Assembly: GCA_019044685.2 (NCBI GenBank)
Contig: JAGTXX020000003.1
Coordinates: 496,001-560,000, forward strand
DNA length: 64,000 nt
Direction: 5' to 3'
Source of the DNA: Nannochloris sp. 'desiccata'
Lineage: Eukaryota > Chlorophyta > Trebouxiophyceae > Chlorellales > Chlorellaceae
Below the pieces are notes generated by a model. The model was not told the origin of the DNA. It searched no databases and saw nothing but the letters and a program-made list of their open reading frames with translations. Below are positions 21,952-32,730 of the stretch, one piece after another. Position 1 is the first letter of the stretch, and each line of letters starts with the position of its first letter. Both the position numbers and the translations under genes were made by a program.

Positions 21952-23182
21952 ATGGATAGCTTTAGCGCAACTAAAAGAGCGATGCCATGCTCTGGCAACA
22001 AAGCATTGTTGCCAACATCAAGACGCATTTCAGGAAAAAGGCCGCAAAAGTGTTTCGCAGCACAACCTAGGAAGGAACAGCCTCCTCAACGACCCAAAAA
22101 CCCCAACATGTCGAAGCGCGAGGCACGAAATGCAGAGGAAGCAGCTGCTCCGGAGGGTAAGTATATATAAGACAATCTCTCGACCATAATTGATGTGCAC
22201 AACGCTGGACCCTCAATTAAATCCAATTATAGTAGATATCTCTAACACCTCTAATAACCCTATATTCTCTACTATTACAGTAACAATGCTTGAATTCCCT
22301 CCACCAGCGACAAGCCTTCTAAAATCTTCTGGCCTTCGACACACCCCTCAAAGTGGCGGTGTTCAAAATGCCACTGCACGTTGCGACCTTCCCAGCCCTG
22401 CAGTCGCCGTCCGTAACCTCGTTGAACAAGCACAATTCGCACATCTATGTACCAAAATGTCTGGAATGCATCATCGCCGTGCTGGCTACCCTTTTGGGAC
22501 TGTCTGTGATTTCGCTGCTGATGGCGCTGGCTACCCTATTTTCGCCCTCTCCCCTTTGGCCATTCAAACAGGTAACATCCTTGAAGACCCACGGTGTAGC
22601 GTAGTGATGCAAATGCCAGGGTGGACTGGCCTTGCCAACGCCCGTGTGACTATCTTCGGTGATGTTTATAAACTCCCGAAAGAGATGCAAACTGCAGCCG
22701 AAGATATTTTCCATCAGAAACTGTCATCTACCAATGACAGTAAAGATCGTTGGGTTAGCGGCAACAAAGTATATTTCCGTATGAACCGTATTCTAGACAT
22801 TTATTTCGTTGGTGGGTTCGGTACTGTTCAGTGGGTAGAGGTCAATGAATATACAAACGCTCAACCAGATCAAATTGTTGTTCGCAATCCCAATCACACA
22901 TTGAAAATATTGAATCAAGATTTCTCTGAACCTTTACGAGAGATGTTATCTCGTAAGGAGGGGAATAGTGCTGATGATGCTGCGTTTATTTCTATTGATA
23001 AATTAGGGGCTGATGTACGGGTGAGAAGAGGGGGGGAGTATGCAGTAGAAAGGTTTGGATTTGATAGAGCCGTGGAAAGTTTGGATGAAGCGAGTGCTGC
23101 GATGGAAAGATTGCTCAGTGAATTGGAGAAAAAGGCATCTAGTAATAGTGCTAGTGCAAGTAATAGTGGAGCGAGAGTTTAG
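21952..23182 (+). CDS. Chloroplast FMN-binding split-barrel protein (PNPOx/HugZ-related)
   Basis: Two exons, 21952-22156 and 22281-23182, phase 1 (APE to VTMLEFP), 368 aa. The N-terminal ~70 residues form a basic, Ser-rich transit peptide. The core carries the split-barrel pattern: AHLCTKMSGMHHRRAGYPFG, PIFALSPLAIQTGNILEDPR, SVVMQMPGWTGLANARVTIF, then FRMNRILDIYFVGGFGTVQW. The downstream VNEYTNAQPDQIVVRN and DAAFISIDKLGADVRVRRGG match the DUF2470-type C-terminal extension seen in plant relatives (pyridoxamine-phosphate oxidase-like family). Some relatives bind heme or act with the heme/tetrapyrrole pathway; its own reaction is not known. It ends in a Ser/Asn-rich tail. Confidence 0.82.
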
Positions 23183-23515
23183 AGTTGTACATTATAGAAT
23201 AGATTTGCTGATGTTGTGTTTAAGACCGACTGACCGACAACCATTCTGTAAACAAATTGAAGAGAACAATGATTTTGCACAAATCGGTCAATCGAAGGAC
23301 AAGAGAACAAATTAAAATAATCTTAAATATTTAGAACAAACAAACAAAATGGAAAGGCACAAAAAAAAGATGAGAAACTAAACAAGAAACAAATTTAGAG
23401 AGGGGGAGGGGGAAACACGATACCAGTTGGGGTAGGGTTATTTAATCTATTATTAATGTTATATAAGTTGTTCTTCTCAATTGTTTATTTCAATATACCA
23501 TTAATTAATGGAGTA
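23183..23515. other. Intergenic between convergent genes
   Basis: A-rich 3' region of the split-barrel (+) and winged-helix (-) genes. TGTAA at 23247-23251 lies ~65 nt past the first stop. Nothing else was recognised. Confidence 0.5.
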
Positions 23516-25596
23516 TTACTGCTTCTCTTCAGTATTAGAACCATCACCTGCAGCAGCAGCTGCTACTGCTCTAGCTGCAGCCACCGCTGCGGCAGCAGCG
23601 CCGGGATTCAACAAAATTGCTTGCATTTGTTGTTGCATCTCCTGTTGCGCTTGTTGATTAGAAAAGAAAGGAGCTGCAGCAGCTAATAACCCAGGCAGCA
23701 TAGCAGGTAACATCGCCATTGGAGGGAACCCGGCTGGAAGACCTGGAATGGCACCAGCAGCACCGGCAGAAGGCCACCCCGCAGCCATTGCAGCTGCAGC
23801 CGCCTCTCCTGCCGCTGCAGTCCTACTTGAAGGTCCTCCTGCTGTAGTTTGCTTTCGCTGTTGCGCTACAGCTGCTGCCTCTTCTAAATGGTGTTGCATT
23901 GCTTCTGCCCATTGACGAATAAATGGTGGTGTCATCTGCGCTGTGCTGCCCTCAATGTGAGCTTGCGGCGTTGGTAAGATGCCCCTTGTAGAGTGCGGCG
24001 GGACTGCAACTGCCTGCCTTTTAGAAGAAGGAGGAGCAGTGTCTCTGTCTGTACCACCAGTACCACTAGGAGGAAAAGCGTGCGTTTGCCTGTATTTCTT
24101 CATCGGGGCAGAATCAGCTTCAGCAGAGGTATCTCTAACTCGACCACCACCACCACCGACACCACTGCCGCCAAGAGCACGACGACCAGGTATTAACGGT
24201 GTTCTGCCTGCAGAAAGACCTGAACTCTCCCCTGCTGTTGCAGAAATGATATATGTACTGCGGAGACATGTTGAACCCCATCGTAACATTGAAGGATCAG
24301 ATGAGTCTTTACTTGCTTGATGGAGATGAGCGGTGGCAGTAGTGTTTTGAGCACCGTAATTGTACAACTTGTCTTCTCTAAATTCATGCTTAACTGCCTG
24401 ATTATTAGTATTATAGTGATACGGTGGCGCCCAAGGTGCTCTATAGCCCCCTCCACCTCCACCAAGAGCAGCAGCAGCTTCTTCATCATCTTCAGATGCG
24501 TTGGCTACCTTCCACGTCGGCTTCCTGGAAACTCTTTTTGCTCTACTACTTACCCTTGGCAAATCTCTCACCTCGTCAAAATTCTCGTCATCATATTGCG
24601 TGCTGTGATTATCAGGTGCATTGCTATCTGCTGCGCCTAGTCTACCACCTCGTTGACGAAGAGAATAATCAGGAGCTCGCATAGCTCCTATTCCAGGTGC
24701 ACCGGCGGCCGCGGCGGCAGAGGGGTCTATGCTATCGCACATTGCCTCTATACTTGTAGTTGCGGCTGTAGGAGAAGTTCCGTTGCGTTTCCTACGTTGC
24801 CTTGCACTGCCTACACCAGCTTGTCTGGTATCATGCCCGATACCAGCACTAGTACCAGCATTACCAACAGCGGGTTTCGGGACATCAGCTGTTCGTGCTG
24901 CACTAGGGGTAAGTTCCAGTGTTGCTCTAATATGTAAATATTCATCGTCAGCTCTAACAAGCACCTTCACCAGCTCAGCTGCAGAGCCACGGGACGCAGT
25001 AGTAAGTTGCCAATATTCTCCATTAGAAGGGAGACGTTCAAAGCGGCCACCAGTGTAGAGAGCGTGCCTGACTTGGCTTTTCCAGTGATCGTTGGATGTG
25101 ATCAGGCGGGAGCCATCGGCACGTCGGTAGGCTATTCTACCATGTTCTTCGCATACCTCGTATATCTACAGAGAAGGATTATTGATGTGATATGGTGGGA
25201 TTAATGAGAAAATACGGCGAAACAAGTAGGATAAATGTAAAATATTGTTAGGTCTTACTTCTTTTAGAGAGGCCGCCCCACTATTAGCTACTATGGCAGC
25301 ATGAATGAGGTCAGCGACACTAGCATAAGCTTCGATCTCTCTCACTTTGATTTCTCCGAGGTTTTCATTAGGCAATGGAGAGCCAAGTGCTGCAGTAAAT
25401 AGATGCAAATGTCAGGGGTTTAGATATGATGTTCTTATTTCCAATTTGCAACGGCAGGATGATGAATCAAATCATCCACCCTTTCTGAGAGTCCTTTGAG
25501 AGCGATAAGACGCAAATACATCTTACATAGGTCAACAAACTTACCGGTATCACATGCAGCCGCGCAAAGCTGGTCCAGGCCTTTTGAGGAGCTCAT
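23516..25596 (-). CDS. Winged-helix (forkhead-like) protein with Gln/Ala-rich C-terminus
   Basis: Three exons: 25596-25545, 25389-25259, 25165-23516, phases 1 and 0, 610 aa. Splicing exons 2 and 3 rebuilds one compact domain (~40-115): VADLIHAAIVANSGAASLKE, IYEVCEEHGRIAYRR, then NDHWKSQVRHALYTGGRFER and LPSNGEYWQL. The W-K-S-x-V-R-H-x-L, F-x-x-x-P and Y-W-x-L positions parallel the forkhead winged helix, in which recognition helix 3 is followed by wing 1. The remaining ~480 residues are low complexity, with short basic patches (RRKRNG, RAKRVSRK) and Gln/Ala/Met-rich runs like an activation domain. A DNA-binding role in the nucleus is inferred. It could instead be a linker-histone or other winged-helix relative. 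Confidence 0.7.
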
Positions 25597-26457
25597 TTCC
25601 CAGAAAAGAGCAAAGATGATTTGAAAGCCAAAGGCTTCGATAATCAGTCTGCCAGCCTCAATGTGCCCTTATCCGTACAGAAGACTTGCTTAAACAGTAT
25701 AGAAATCAAACTAACTCTCCAAACCTTGCACTATCAGGTGATTCGCAAGGATGAATGCTTTGTTTGCGTCGCAGGAGCTCACTGACTGCCCGCGCAGAAC
25801 AATGTGCAAAATCGCTATATCCAAGTTGGCCAGTTTAACAGTAACGGGGGGCTTTTGTGTGCGTTCATCTTTATTGCTGGCTCATGAAGAAAAAGGAAAG
25901 TTTTCTGGATGCTCCAGTAGTGGAGAACTCGAACCCATCAGGCGCCCATGTGACGAGTGATGGAACTGAAAATTAGCCTTGGGTGCATGAAGACATGTAT
26001 TCTCAACTTGGGCAAGAAGATGCTGCAGCGCGCTCGCTTTGGAAATAGTCTCTCTCTTCTAAAAATACTTCACCGCCCCCGCCCCGGAAACTGAAGGCGG
26101 GAAATATTATTTAGAGCAGATTTTCTGGGGCTTATCGAGTTTAATATGTGCCACAATGTTTACCATGTGAAATTTACAAGGTCCTACAGCGTTCGTAGAA
26201 CAAAGTTATTGCAGCAACTTGCGAAAACAATGAATTGATGTTTTCTGTGGCCCCTCCAAGAGTGGACTTTTTCGACCCGGGGGGAAGGGCTATTTGGCCT
26301 TCCGCTTCCCATTTAAGCCTCTATTCTCTTGCAGAAGCATTATTTCTGTTACTATTACACTTATAATCAAAGTATTATAATTTAGGCCAAGCTGCAAGCG
26401 AAGGGCAGCTTCTTTTTTGCAACCTCATATTTTGGGTATTCTGGCAAGTGTGCAGCC
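25597..26457. other. Divergent intergenic region
   Basis: 861 bp between the winged-helix gene (-) and the next gene (+). A CT-rich/GC-rich patch lies at ~26060-26095. A short reading frame at 25751-25960 has no supporting domain. Most likely regulatory. Confidence 0.45.
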
Positions 26458-28725
26458 ATGGCAAGCAACAAGGCAAGTTGTAATCCTCCTAATACTGCTA
26501 GATAATTCATTTCATGCATGTCGAGCGCCATTCCGGCTCCTGAATTTGCGATAGAAACTCAACCCTCATTTTCAACCTTCACGACCCTATCTTTGACTAT
26601 TTTTTATTTTTATTTTTGCAGAGCCTCAGCGTAGCCGAGTACTCGGACGTTGGTGAGTCTTACGTTTATTTTGTATTTTTGACTGCAATACCCTCTGTTA
26701 TTCGCCATGCATGCAGTATTGGCTTTCTCACCATGTTTTTCCTGCCCGCCCCCATGCGCTGCAGTTATTAAAAAGTATTTGCACCAAGCTTACAGTGAGC
26801 ACCCTAGAGAGAACCTCACTAAAGCAGCTGAAGAGATGTATGGTAAGCTAGTCGTTTGGTTTCCAATTTCATGCACGGCTTCTTAAAGGGTTTAAAGATC
26901 TAAGTTAGCTCCCTATTTTTTTTCCTGTTGCAGTTTTGCTCCGCAAGCTTACTGACGCTGCTGGAGGCAAGTCTGAAGATGCCAAGGCACCTTTGAAGGC
27001 CATTCGTAACGCTCTTGACACCATTGTCTCCAATTAGTAAGTAAAAACTACTAAATTATCCTGTTATTTACTTCTTAAAATCCACATCGTTTTTCTCTTT
27101 CTTTTTTTCTCATCACTGTTCTCACGATCCCTCAAGTTACCCTGTTGGGGTTCTTTTAATTTAATTCTAACCATTTATTTTTTATTTTTTTCTTCTCATG
27201 AAGCTCCGAGGGCACCGCTTCCCCGGAAGTCGATTCCCTTTTCAATCTTTGCCGTCGTTTGCAAGAACTCTGTGAAGAGCGTATCCTCACCAACACTGAC
27301 CCTATCGGTGGCCAACAAGTCCAAGATCACCTCCGCTACAGGCTTACTCGCCTGGTCACCGGCTCTGCTTGGGATGCTCACATTGAGCTTAAACTCCATG
27401 TTCTGCGGCTTATCTTCTCTTTTATGGTGAAAGAGAATGAGCGTCTTCTCGAAGAGGCTAGGGGAGTCCCCAGTTTGAAATTGGGACGTACCTTGAGCAT
27501 CGGCAGAGGTCGAGGCTCTCGAGATTTGGGCCCTGCTAAAGTAAGCAAATGGTCTGAAGCTATCGATGAAATTGGACGTTTACCCGGGTCAAAACTGGTT
27601 CCTTTGATGAAGTTATTGCTCGCAGACAACATGCAGATGCATACTGGACGTGTTCTTGGCAGTGGTACTGCTGCTGCTGGCGGTGCTGGTGCTGGAGCAG
27701 AGGAAGGTTTCCCTGCTACCCCTAACAAAGATTCAGCGTCTGTCGGTCCTCATACCGGAGGAAAAGGGAGCCCTGAAGTTCAAGCTATGAACGCTTCTCT
27801 TCTCAACGATTTACTCGGTCTGAGTATCAATGAAAATCAAAGTGGTGGAGGTACAGATTCTCGTCAACAGCAAGACCCTGCAACTGGTTCTCGTCGTTCT
27901 TCTTCCCCTGCACCTTCCAGTGTCGCTCCTAGTGATGACCCCTTTGCCGCATCTATGGGAGAAGCTCGCTCTGAAGCATCTTACGGTGCTGGTAATCTTG
28001 GTGGTGTCGGTGGTGGTGATGAAAGAATGATGATGCAACAGAGAATGCCAATGATGTCTTCTGGCTTAGGCCCTCGCTCTTCCTCCGGTACTATGAGTCA
28101 TACATCTGCACCTCCCCCTGGCATCCCTACCCCTCCTTCTTCAGGCTACTACCCTGCTGCGGCAATTCCCACTGGAGCTACTGGTCATTTTGGAGGTCCT
28201 GGAGGTCGTTCTTCTTCTTCTGCTCCACAACAAGCATACGGCAGCCAGAATGGGGGCAGCTTGCCTCCTTCTAGCCCTGCGTATCATCAACAGCAGATGA
28301 TGCACCAGCATCAATACCATCAGCAACAAATGCAAATGCAACAACACCAACACCAGCAGCCGTACCAGATGCAGCGCATGGGGAGCGGTGGTGGTGGCAA
28401 TATGCAGCAGCCTGGATATGCTATGTATTCCACTCCCCCTCATGGTAATAACAATGTCTACAATACTGGTGAGATGTCTAATTTCGATGCTGCATCTCCG
28501 TATTTGGTAAGATTGTTAATGTTTTGTCATTTTAAAAAACGACGAGGGTGGGATTTTTTTATATATATGTATATTTTTTAATACGAATAATTCTCCCTCT
28601 TTATTTTAATGCAGGGAATGACTGAGCCGTTTGAAACCCATTATTTCCAGGATGTAGCTCCCCTTCCTGATCGCAAGCCTGTCCCTTTACCCTCCTCCCC
28701 TCCTATGCGTGGTGGACAGCAATAA
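26458..28725 (+). CDS. Unknown protein: helical N-terminal domain plus prion-like Gln/Met/Pro-rich tail
   Basis: Six exons: 26458-26472, 26622-26652, 26765-26842, 26934-27036, 27204-28506, 28615-28725. All phases agree and give 546 aa. The first exon is only 15 nt and is followed by a GC-AG intron (AAG|GCAAGT). The first ~190 residues look like an all-helical domain (YSDVVIKKYLHQAYSEHPRE, KAIRNALDTIVSNY, LFNLCRRLQELCEERIL, LKLHVLRLIFSFMVKENERL). A basic RGRGSRD segment and another helix follow to ~290. The rest is Gly/Ser/Pro, then a His/Gln/Met-rich stretch typical of RNA-granule or transcription proteins. I do not recognise the family. Codon use in the exons is biased, suggesting good expression. 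Confidence 0.72.
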
Positions 28726-29612
28726 AAAAATAAAGTCTTCAAAATAAAGTTCAATAAATTCTCTTGTCTTTCCCTCTCTTATCTAGCGACTCTCTATTGT
28801 GTCTTCTGTTCTTGCATGCATCCTTTTCTATCAATTGATTAAATATGATTATGTTTTTTTTTTTTTCAATTTTTCTTTCTGTTTTTTGTCATCACATTCT
28901 GTATACGTCAAGTCAAGTCTTCTTATTTTCCTATCTTTGCTAATTATAATCAAATGATGCCTTCTTTTAAACGTGTCTCCTGCTCTTCCTTTGCTTTATC
29001 TATCTATTTGAATGTATATGGCTTTATACTTCCTCTCTGTGTTTTTCTGCATCCAAGCAGGCCCGCCTTTTGACGTCTCAAGAGACCGAGCCGCCCCCTG
29101 CATTTTTTTTCTATATAATAATCCAAGTTTTCTGTGGCGTATTTTCTGCATTTTTGTCTTTTTTACTACCCCTGCTGTGTATGTATCTTAATTAGTGCAT
29201 GTTTTGTAAGTGTGAATTAATTCAGTGGGGCAAAATTGTTTGTAAGATGAGAAGCGGTGCTTGGTAAAAAAACTGGCAAAGATCTCGAAATAAGGTCAGT
29301 ATTGCGTTAGAACACTTTCAAAAGTTGCTGTTTGATGACAAGGAATTGTCCCTTTGTGCGAAATAGGAAAGAAACTCCCAAATTTTATCGCTCGAGAAGA
29401 AAATAAGTGGCGGCGGGAGATATTGTCATACAGATGATACCTGCTATAGTGATAAATTTGCCAAAGGATCAATGCGAACATGTTTAAAACAGCAATACCT
29501 TAGTCCAGCTGAAGGGCATATTCTGTCTTTCTACCTGGAAAGATTGGCAAAAGAAGGCTTGCGAAATGGCCTCGTATTGAATTGAAAATCGATCGATAAT
29601 TGACAAAAAGGA
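28726..29612. other. Non-coding stretch, T-rich
   Basis: No supported ORF over 887 bp downstream of the six-exon gene. It contains long pyrimidine/T tracts (e.g. ~28853-28866). TGTAA occurs near 29207 and 29242. The segment leads to the permuted tRNA on the opposite strand. Confidence 0.5.
29605..29609 (-). terminator. Pol III T5 terminator
   Basis: Five Ts on the minus strand begin four nucleotides past the 5'-half end of the permuted tRNA (29613). This is where Pol III would stop if the 3'-half/5'-half unit is a single transcript. Confidence 0.75.
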
Positions 29613-29698
29613 TGGAAGGGAAGCATGTTACCGTTACACCACAACTCGGTTGTACAACTGATATCGAGTTGCTGGGAGTCGAACCCAGGACGCTTCCT
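29613..29698 (-). tRNA. Circularly permuted tRNA-Gly (anticodon UCC)
   Basis: On the minus strand the 3' half (29698-29664) comes first, then a 15-nt spacer (29663-29649), then the 5' half (29648-29613). Reordered, the halves form a complete cloverleaf. The acceptor CGAGTTG (29648-29642) pairs perfectly with CAACTCG (29671-29665), and the discriminator is A. D stem GTGT/ACAT has one G-U; the D loop is AACGGTA. Anticodon stem CTTCC/GGAAG is fully paired, with loop CT-TCC-A joined to A, giving anticodon UCC. The T arm is CTGGG-TTCGACT-CCCAG and the variable loop has 4 nt. The A box (TGGTGTAACGG) and B box (GGTTCGACTCC) are consensus but in reverse order. The breakpoint falls at 37/38, the canonical intron position. 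A T5 terminator follows. A clean bulge-helix-bulge motif could not be drawn by eye. Confidence 0.88.
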
Positions 29699-29706
29699 AA
29701 TCTAAA

Positions 29707-29753
29707 GTTTGAAGGTAGCATCGCAGAGTTTCGACCTCTATACTATCTTCAAA
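29707..29753. repeat. 12-bp inverted repeat hairpin next to the permuted tRNA
   Basis: GTTTGAAGGTAG (29707-29718) is the inverse complement of CTATCTTCAAAC (29742-29753) except for one G-T position. The 23-nt loop contains a smaller stem (AGAG/CTCT) with a GTCGAAA-type loop when read on the minus strand. It sits about 9 nt upstream of the tRNA 3' half on that strand. It could be a leader structure, the 3' hairpin of a small RNA, or a terminator-like element. Confidence 0.6.
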
Positions 29754-30792
29754 CGACTAAATTTTCTTCTTTTCAAAAAATCTTCCAATTTAGGCCTTCT
29801 CAGACATCCTAGTCACTAACAATCATTTTCAAACAACTAGACCTATCTATACGTTGACCGTAGAGCCAAATCGCTACCGAATTAGTCCAATAATGAGCTC
29901 ATTGCCCTAAATATTTTGCACCAAACTACATCCTGTCAAGAAGTGCACCAGTAAATTAGACGCAACGCTTTATGAACAGAACAAAAGCAAAGATCCGCGC
30001 TTGAACACAAATTTTACACGCTGTTTCCACAGACAAATCCAAATTCTACAAATTTCGGCACATGGTGAAATTCCACTCTAGAAATATGTTGATAAAACCA
30101 AGGGATATTCAAAGGAAAAGAAATCAAGGATTCCATACGGTTTGCACAGGAAACAATGCTTTTGAAGCCAGTAGTACTTTTACTTTCCAGCTTGAGAAAA
30201 AACGGGCGACCGGAGGCAAAGGTGGTTGGCCTCCCCAGCAGCATTCAACAATTGTATCCCTAGCGTGGGTTGAGGGTCTCAATCTTATGGAGAATGCCAG
30301 GCTTCTGTTCAAGGCCACGAAAAGATCGAGCTCGGTGTGCTCTCCAAGTTGAGCGGCGATGAGACGACTGATTGACTTTGAACAACAGGGTGACGGGTTC
30401 CATTATTATTGGGGAATCTAATGAGAAAACAAGGAGAATGCATTATTCGATACAGTTAATTGTTATATGTGCTGTCATTATGGTTCTTTCTCCAGCAAGG
30501 TTCAGCGATCAGCGTTAAATTTACACTTTGATCTGAACAAAAAGCTCTTCCAGCTGCGGTAAAAACATTTGGAAACCTAACAGCTAAGCTCAAGCCAATT
30601 CACTTCAATGCAAATGAAGCAACATTAGTGATGTCTTTGTGATATTTTCTTCAGATTCAAGTTCGATTTGACCCTTCTTTAAGTCTTCAAGTTGAAGCCA
30701 GCAACAAATATTTGAAATTTTTGACCGGCACAATTAATGAGTATTCTTAATTTTATGGATGAGTTGTTAATAAGTTATTAATTTATCAGAAG
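29754..30792. other. Non-coding stretch upstream of the JJJ1 gene
   Basis: No supported protein gene. Reading frames at 30062-30352 (+) and 30124-30318 (-) overlap on opposite strands and neither shows a domain. The minus-strand sequence GATTTTTTGA near 29775-29784 resembles an Sm site. AT-rich promoter-like sequence precedes the next ATG. Confidence 0.4.
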
Positions 30793-32730
30793 ATGAAGTG
30801 CTTATATGAGGTCTTGGAAGTAGATTTAAACTCAGATGAATCAACAATTCGAACTGCATACAGAAAACTAGCACTGCGATGTCATCCAGGTACTTAAATA
30901 AGGGTTCAAAAAGTTTTCTAATATAAATTTAGATGCCGATTCGGCTTTGTTTAGGATATTTTTCCATCAATCAAATGTCTCAGTTGCCGCCACCACCGCC
31001 GCCGCTGCTCTTACTACCTATTTATTTATGATCCTCTTCTGTCTACAGATAAAAACCAAAACGATCCTCACGCAGAAGATCGTTTCAAAGAAATCCAGAA
31101 TGCCTATGAAATCCTTAGCGACCCAAATGAAAAGGCATGGTATGACGCCCATCGTGATGCCATTCTCAAATCAGGTGATCGGCACCAAGCTGGTGCCTCT
31201 GCTGAGAGTATGGCTGGAGTACGTCCAGATGATTTCGTAGATGTATATGCATATTTCACTTCAAGCTGTTATTCCGGGTTTGGAGATGGACAGCGTAGTT
31301 TCTATGGTGTTTATAGCACTCTATTTTCAACAATAGAAAAACAAGAATCAGATGCATCTGCAGCACGAGCCGATAAACGAGGCTGTAGATCTAATATACA
31401 TTTACCAGAATTTGGTCTATCAAGTGCTGAATGGTCTGAGGTGAGTGCATTCTATGCACAATGGGCTTCTTTCGCTTCAGCTCGAGATTTTTCTTGGGCG
31501 GGAGAGTACAATACCGCTTCGGCGCCTAATAGACAAATCCGCCGATTAATGGAGCAAGACAACGCTAAAAAGACCAAAGCAGCGAAGAAAGAGTACAATG
31601 AAAGCGTCCGAAGTTTAGTTGACTTTGTCAAAAAGAGAGATAGACGTGTTATAGTCCATCAGATGGAAGAGGCAAAGAGAAGGCAAGAAAGACAAGAGGC
31701 AGACGCAGCACGGCGGGAGGCTGAAAAACAAGAACGATTATTACGAGCTGCCCAATATAAAGATGCAGCATGGGCTCAAGGTTCTGACAATAGTGCTGAT
31801 AGTGATACAAATGAAGAAGATGATATGCTAGAAGAGCAGTTGGTATGGTACTGCCCAGTGTGTGAGAAACATTTTAAAAGTGAAGCGTCGATGGCAAATC
31901 ATGAAAAATCAAAAAAGCATAAAGAATTGGTGGAGTTGCTGAGAATTGAATTAGAAGCTGAAGAACTTGGTGTTATCATGGAGGAAGATGGAGAGGAGGG
32001 GGAAGAAGGAGAGGGTAGAGAGGAACAGGATGATGATGAAGAAATATATAGTGAGATAGCAAGCGGGAGTTGTGATAAAGAGGATAGGTTAGAAAAAAAA
32101 TCAAGTGCCCCTTCTTCAGATGATAGTAGTGAAGTAACGGATGAGGCTTCATCTTCTTTTTCTGCTGAAGACGATCACGATGATGTTGATGATGATGATG
32201 GTGAAAAAGAGATGGATGAAGATGCAATGTTGGCTAGTTTATTAAACGCTAGAGCCAATCTAGCGAGGAAACAGAATGAAGCAACCTCATCTTTTTCTTC
32301 AGAGGATGAAGAGAGTAGAGATCATGATGAAGAAAAAAGAGAGGATGAAAATGGTAGAGAAGAGCAGGAGATGATAGAGGAAGATGCAGAAGGAGTAACT
32401 GGAGAGGAGCGGCCAGGTTCAGCGCCTCCACTAGTCCTTGGCGGCGATAGTAATAGCGATAATGACGATGATGACTGGGGAACGAATAAAAGGGTAAAAA
32501 AGAAAGGAAAGAAAGGTGCCGCTGGTGGTAATAAAAGTGGAGGAAACACAGCTGCGCAACAGCAACAACAGCAATCAAAAAAAGGGGGGAAGAAAAAAGC
32601 GGCAAGTGGAAAGCAACCAACGTCATCAGAGTTAGGATGTAGCATCTGTGGCGTAGAATTTGCTTCTAGAAATCAGCTATTCAAGCACATTAGTCAAACT
32701 GGTCACGCGCAATTAAAAACTTCTCGGTAA
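30793..32730 (+). CDS. JJJ1/DNAJC21-type J-domain and C2H2 zinc-finger protein
   Basis: Two exons, 30793-30889 and 31049-32730, phase 1; splicing rebuilds HPDKN across the junction; 592 aa. The J domain spans ~1-65 (CLYEVLEVDLNSDESTIRTA, FKEIQNAYEILSDPNEK). A JJJ1-like region follows (FVDVYAYFTSSCYSGFGDGQ, FYAQWASFASARDFSWAGEY). Then come a charged helical part, a C2H2 finger (YCPVCEKHFKSEASMANHEK), a long acidic low-complexity region, a Lys-rich segment and a terminal C2H2 finger (LGCSICGVEFASRNQLFKHI). In yeast and humans this protein works with Hsp70 to release shuttling factors from cytoplasmic pre-60S ribosomes. Architecture is complete. Confidence 0.93.

Noticed and set aside
25751..25960. 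Short + frame and a GGTTCGAGTTC B-box-like sequence (minus strand near 25922-25940)
   Set aside because: The bases flanking the B-box do not form a T stem and no other tRNA arm was found; the frame has no domain.
30062..30352. Overlapping + and - frames that look peptide-like
   Set aside because: Neither has a recognisable domain, splice signals or codon bias; they occlude each other.
32249..32645. Minus-strand frames rich in His, Leu, Ser and Cys opposite JJJ1
   Set aside because: They are antisense shadows of the acidic Glu/Asp/Ser-rich region.
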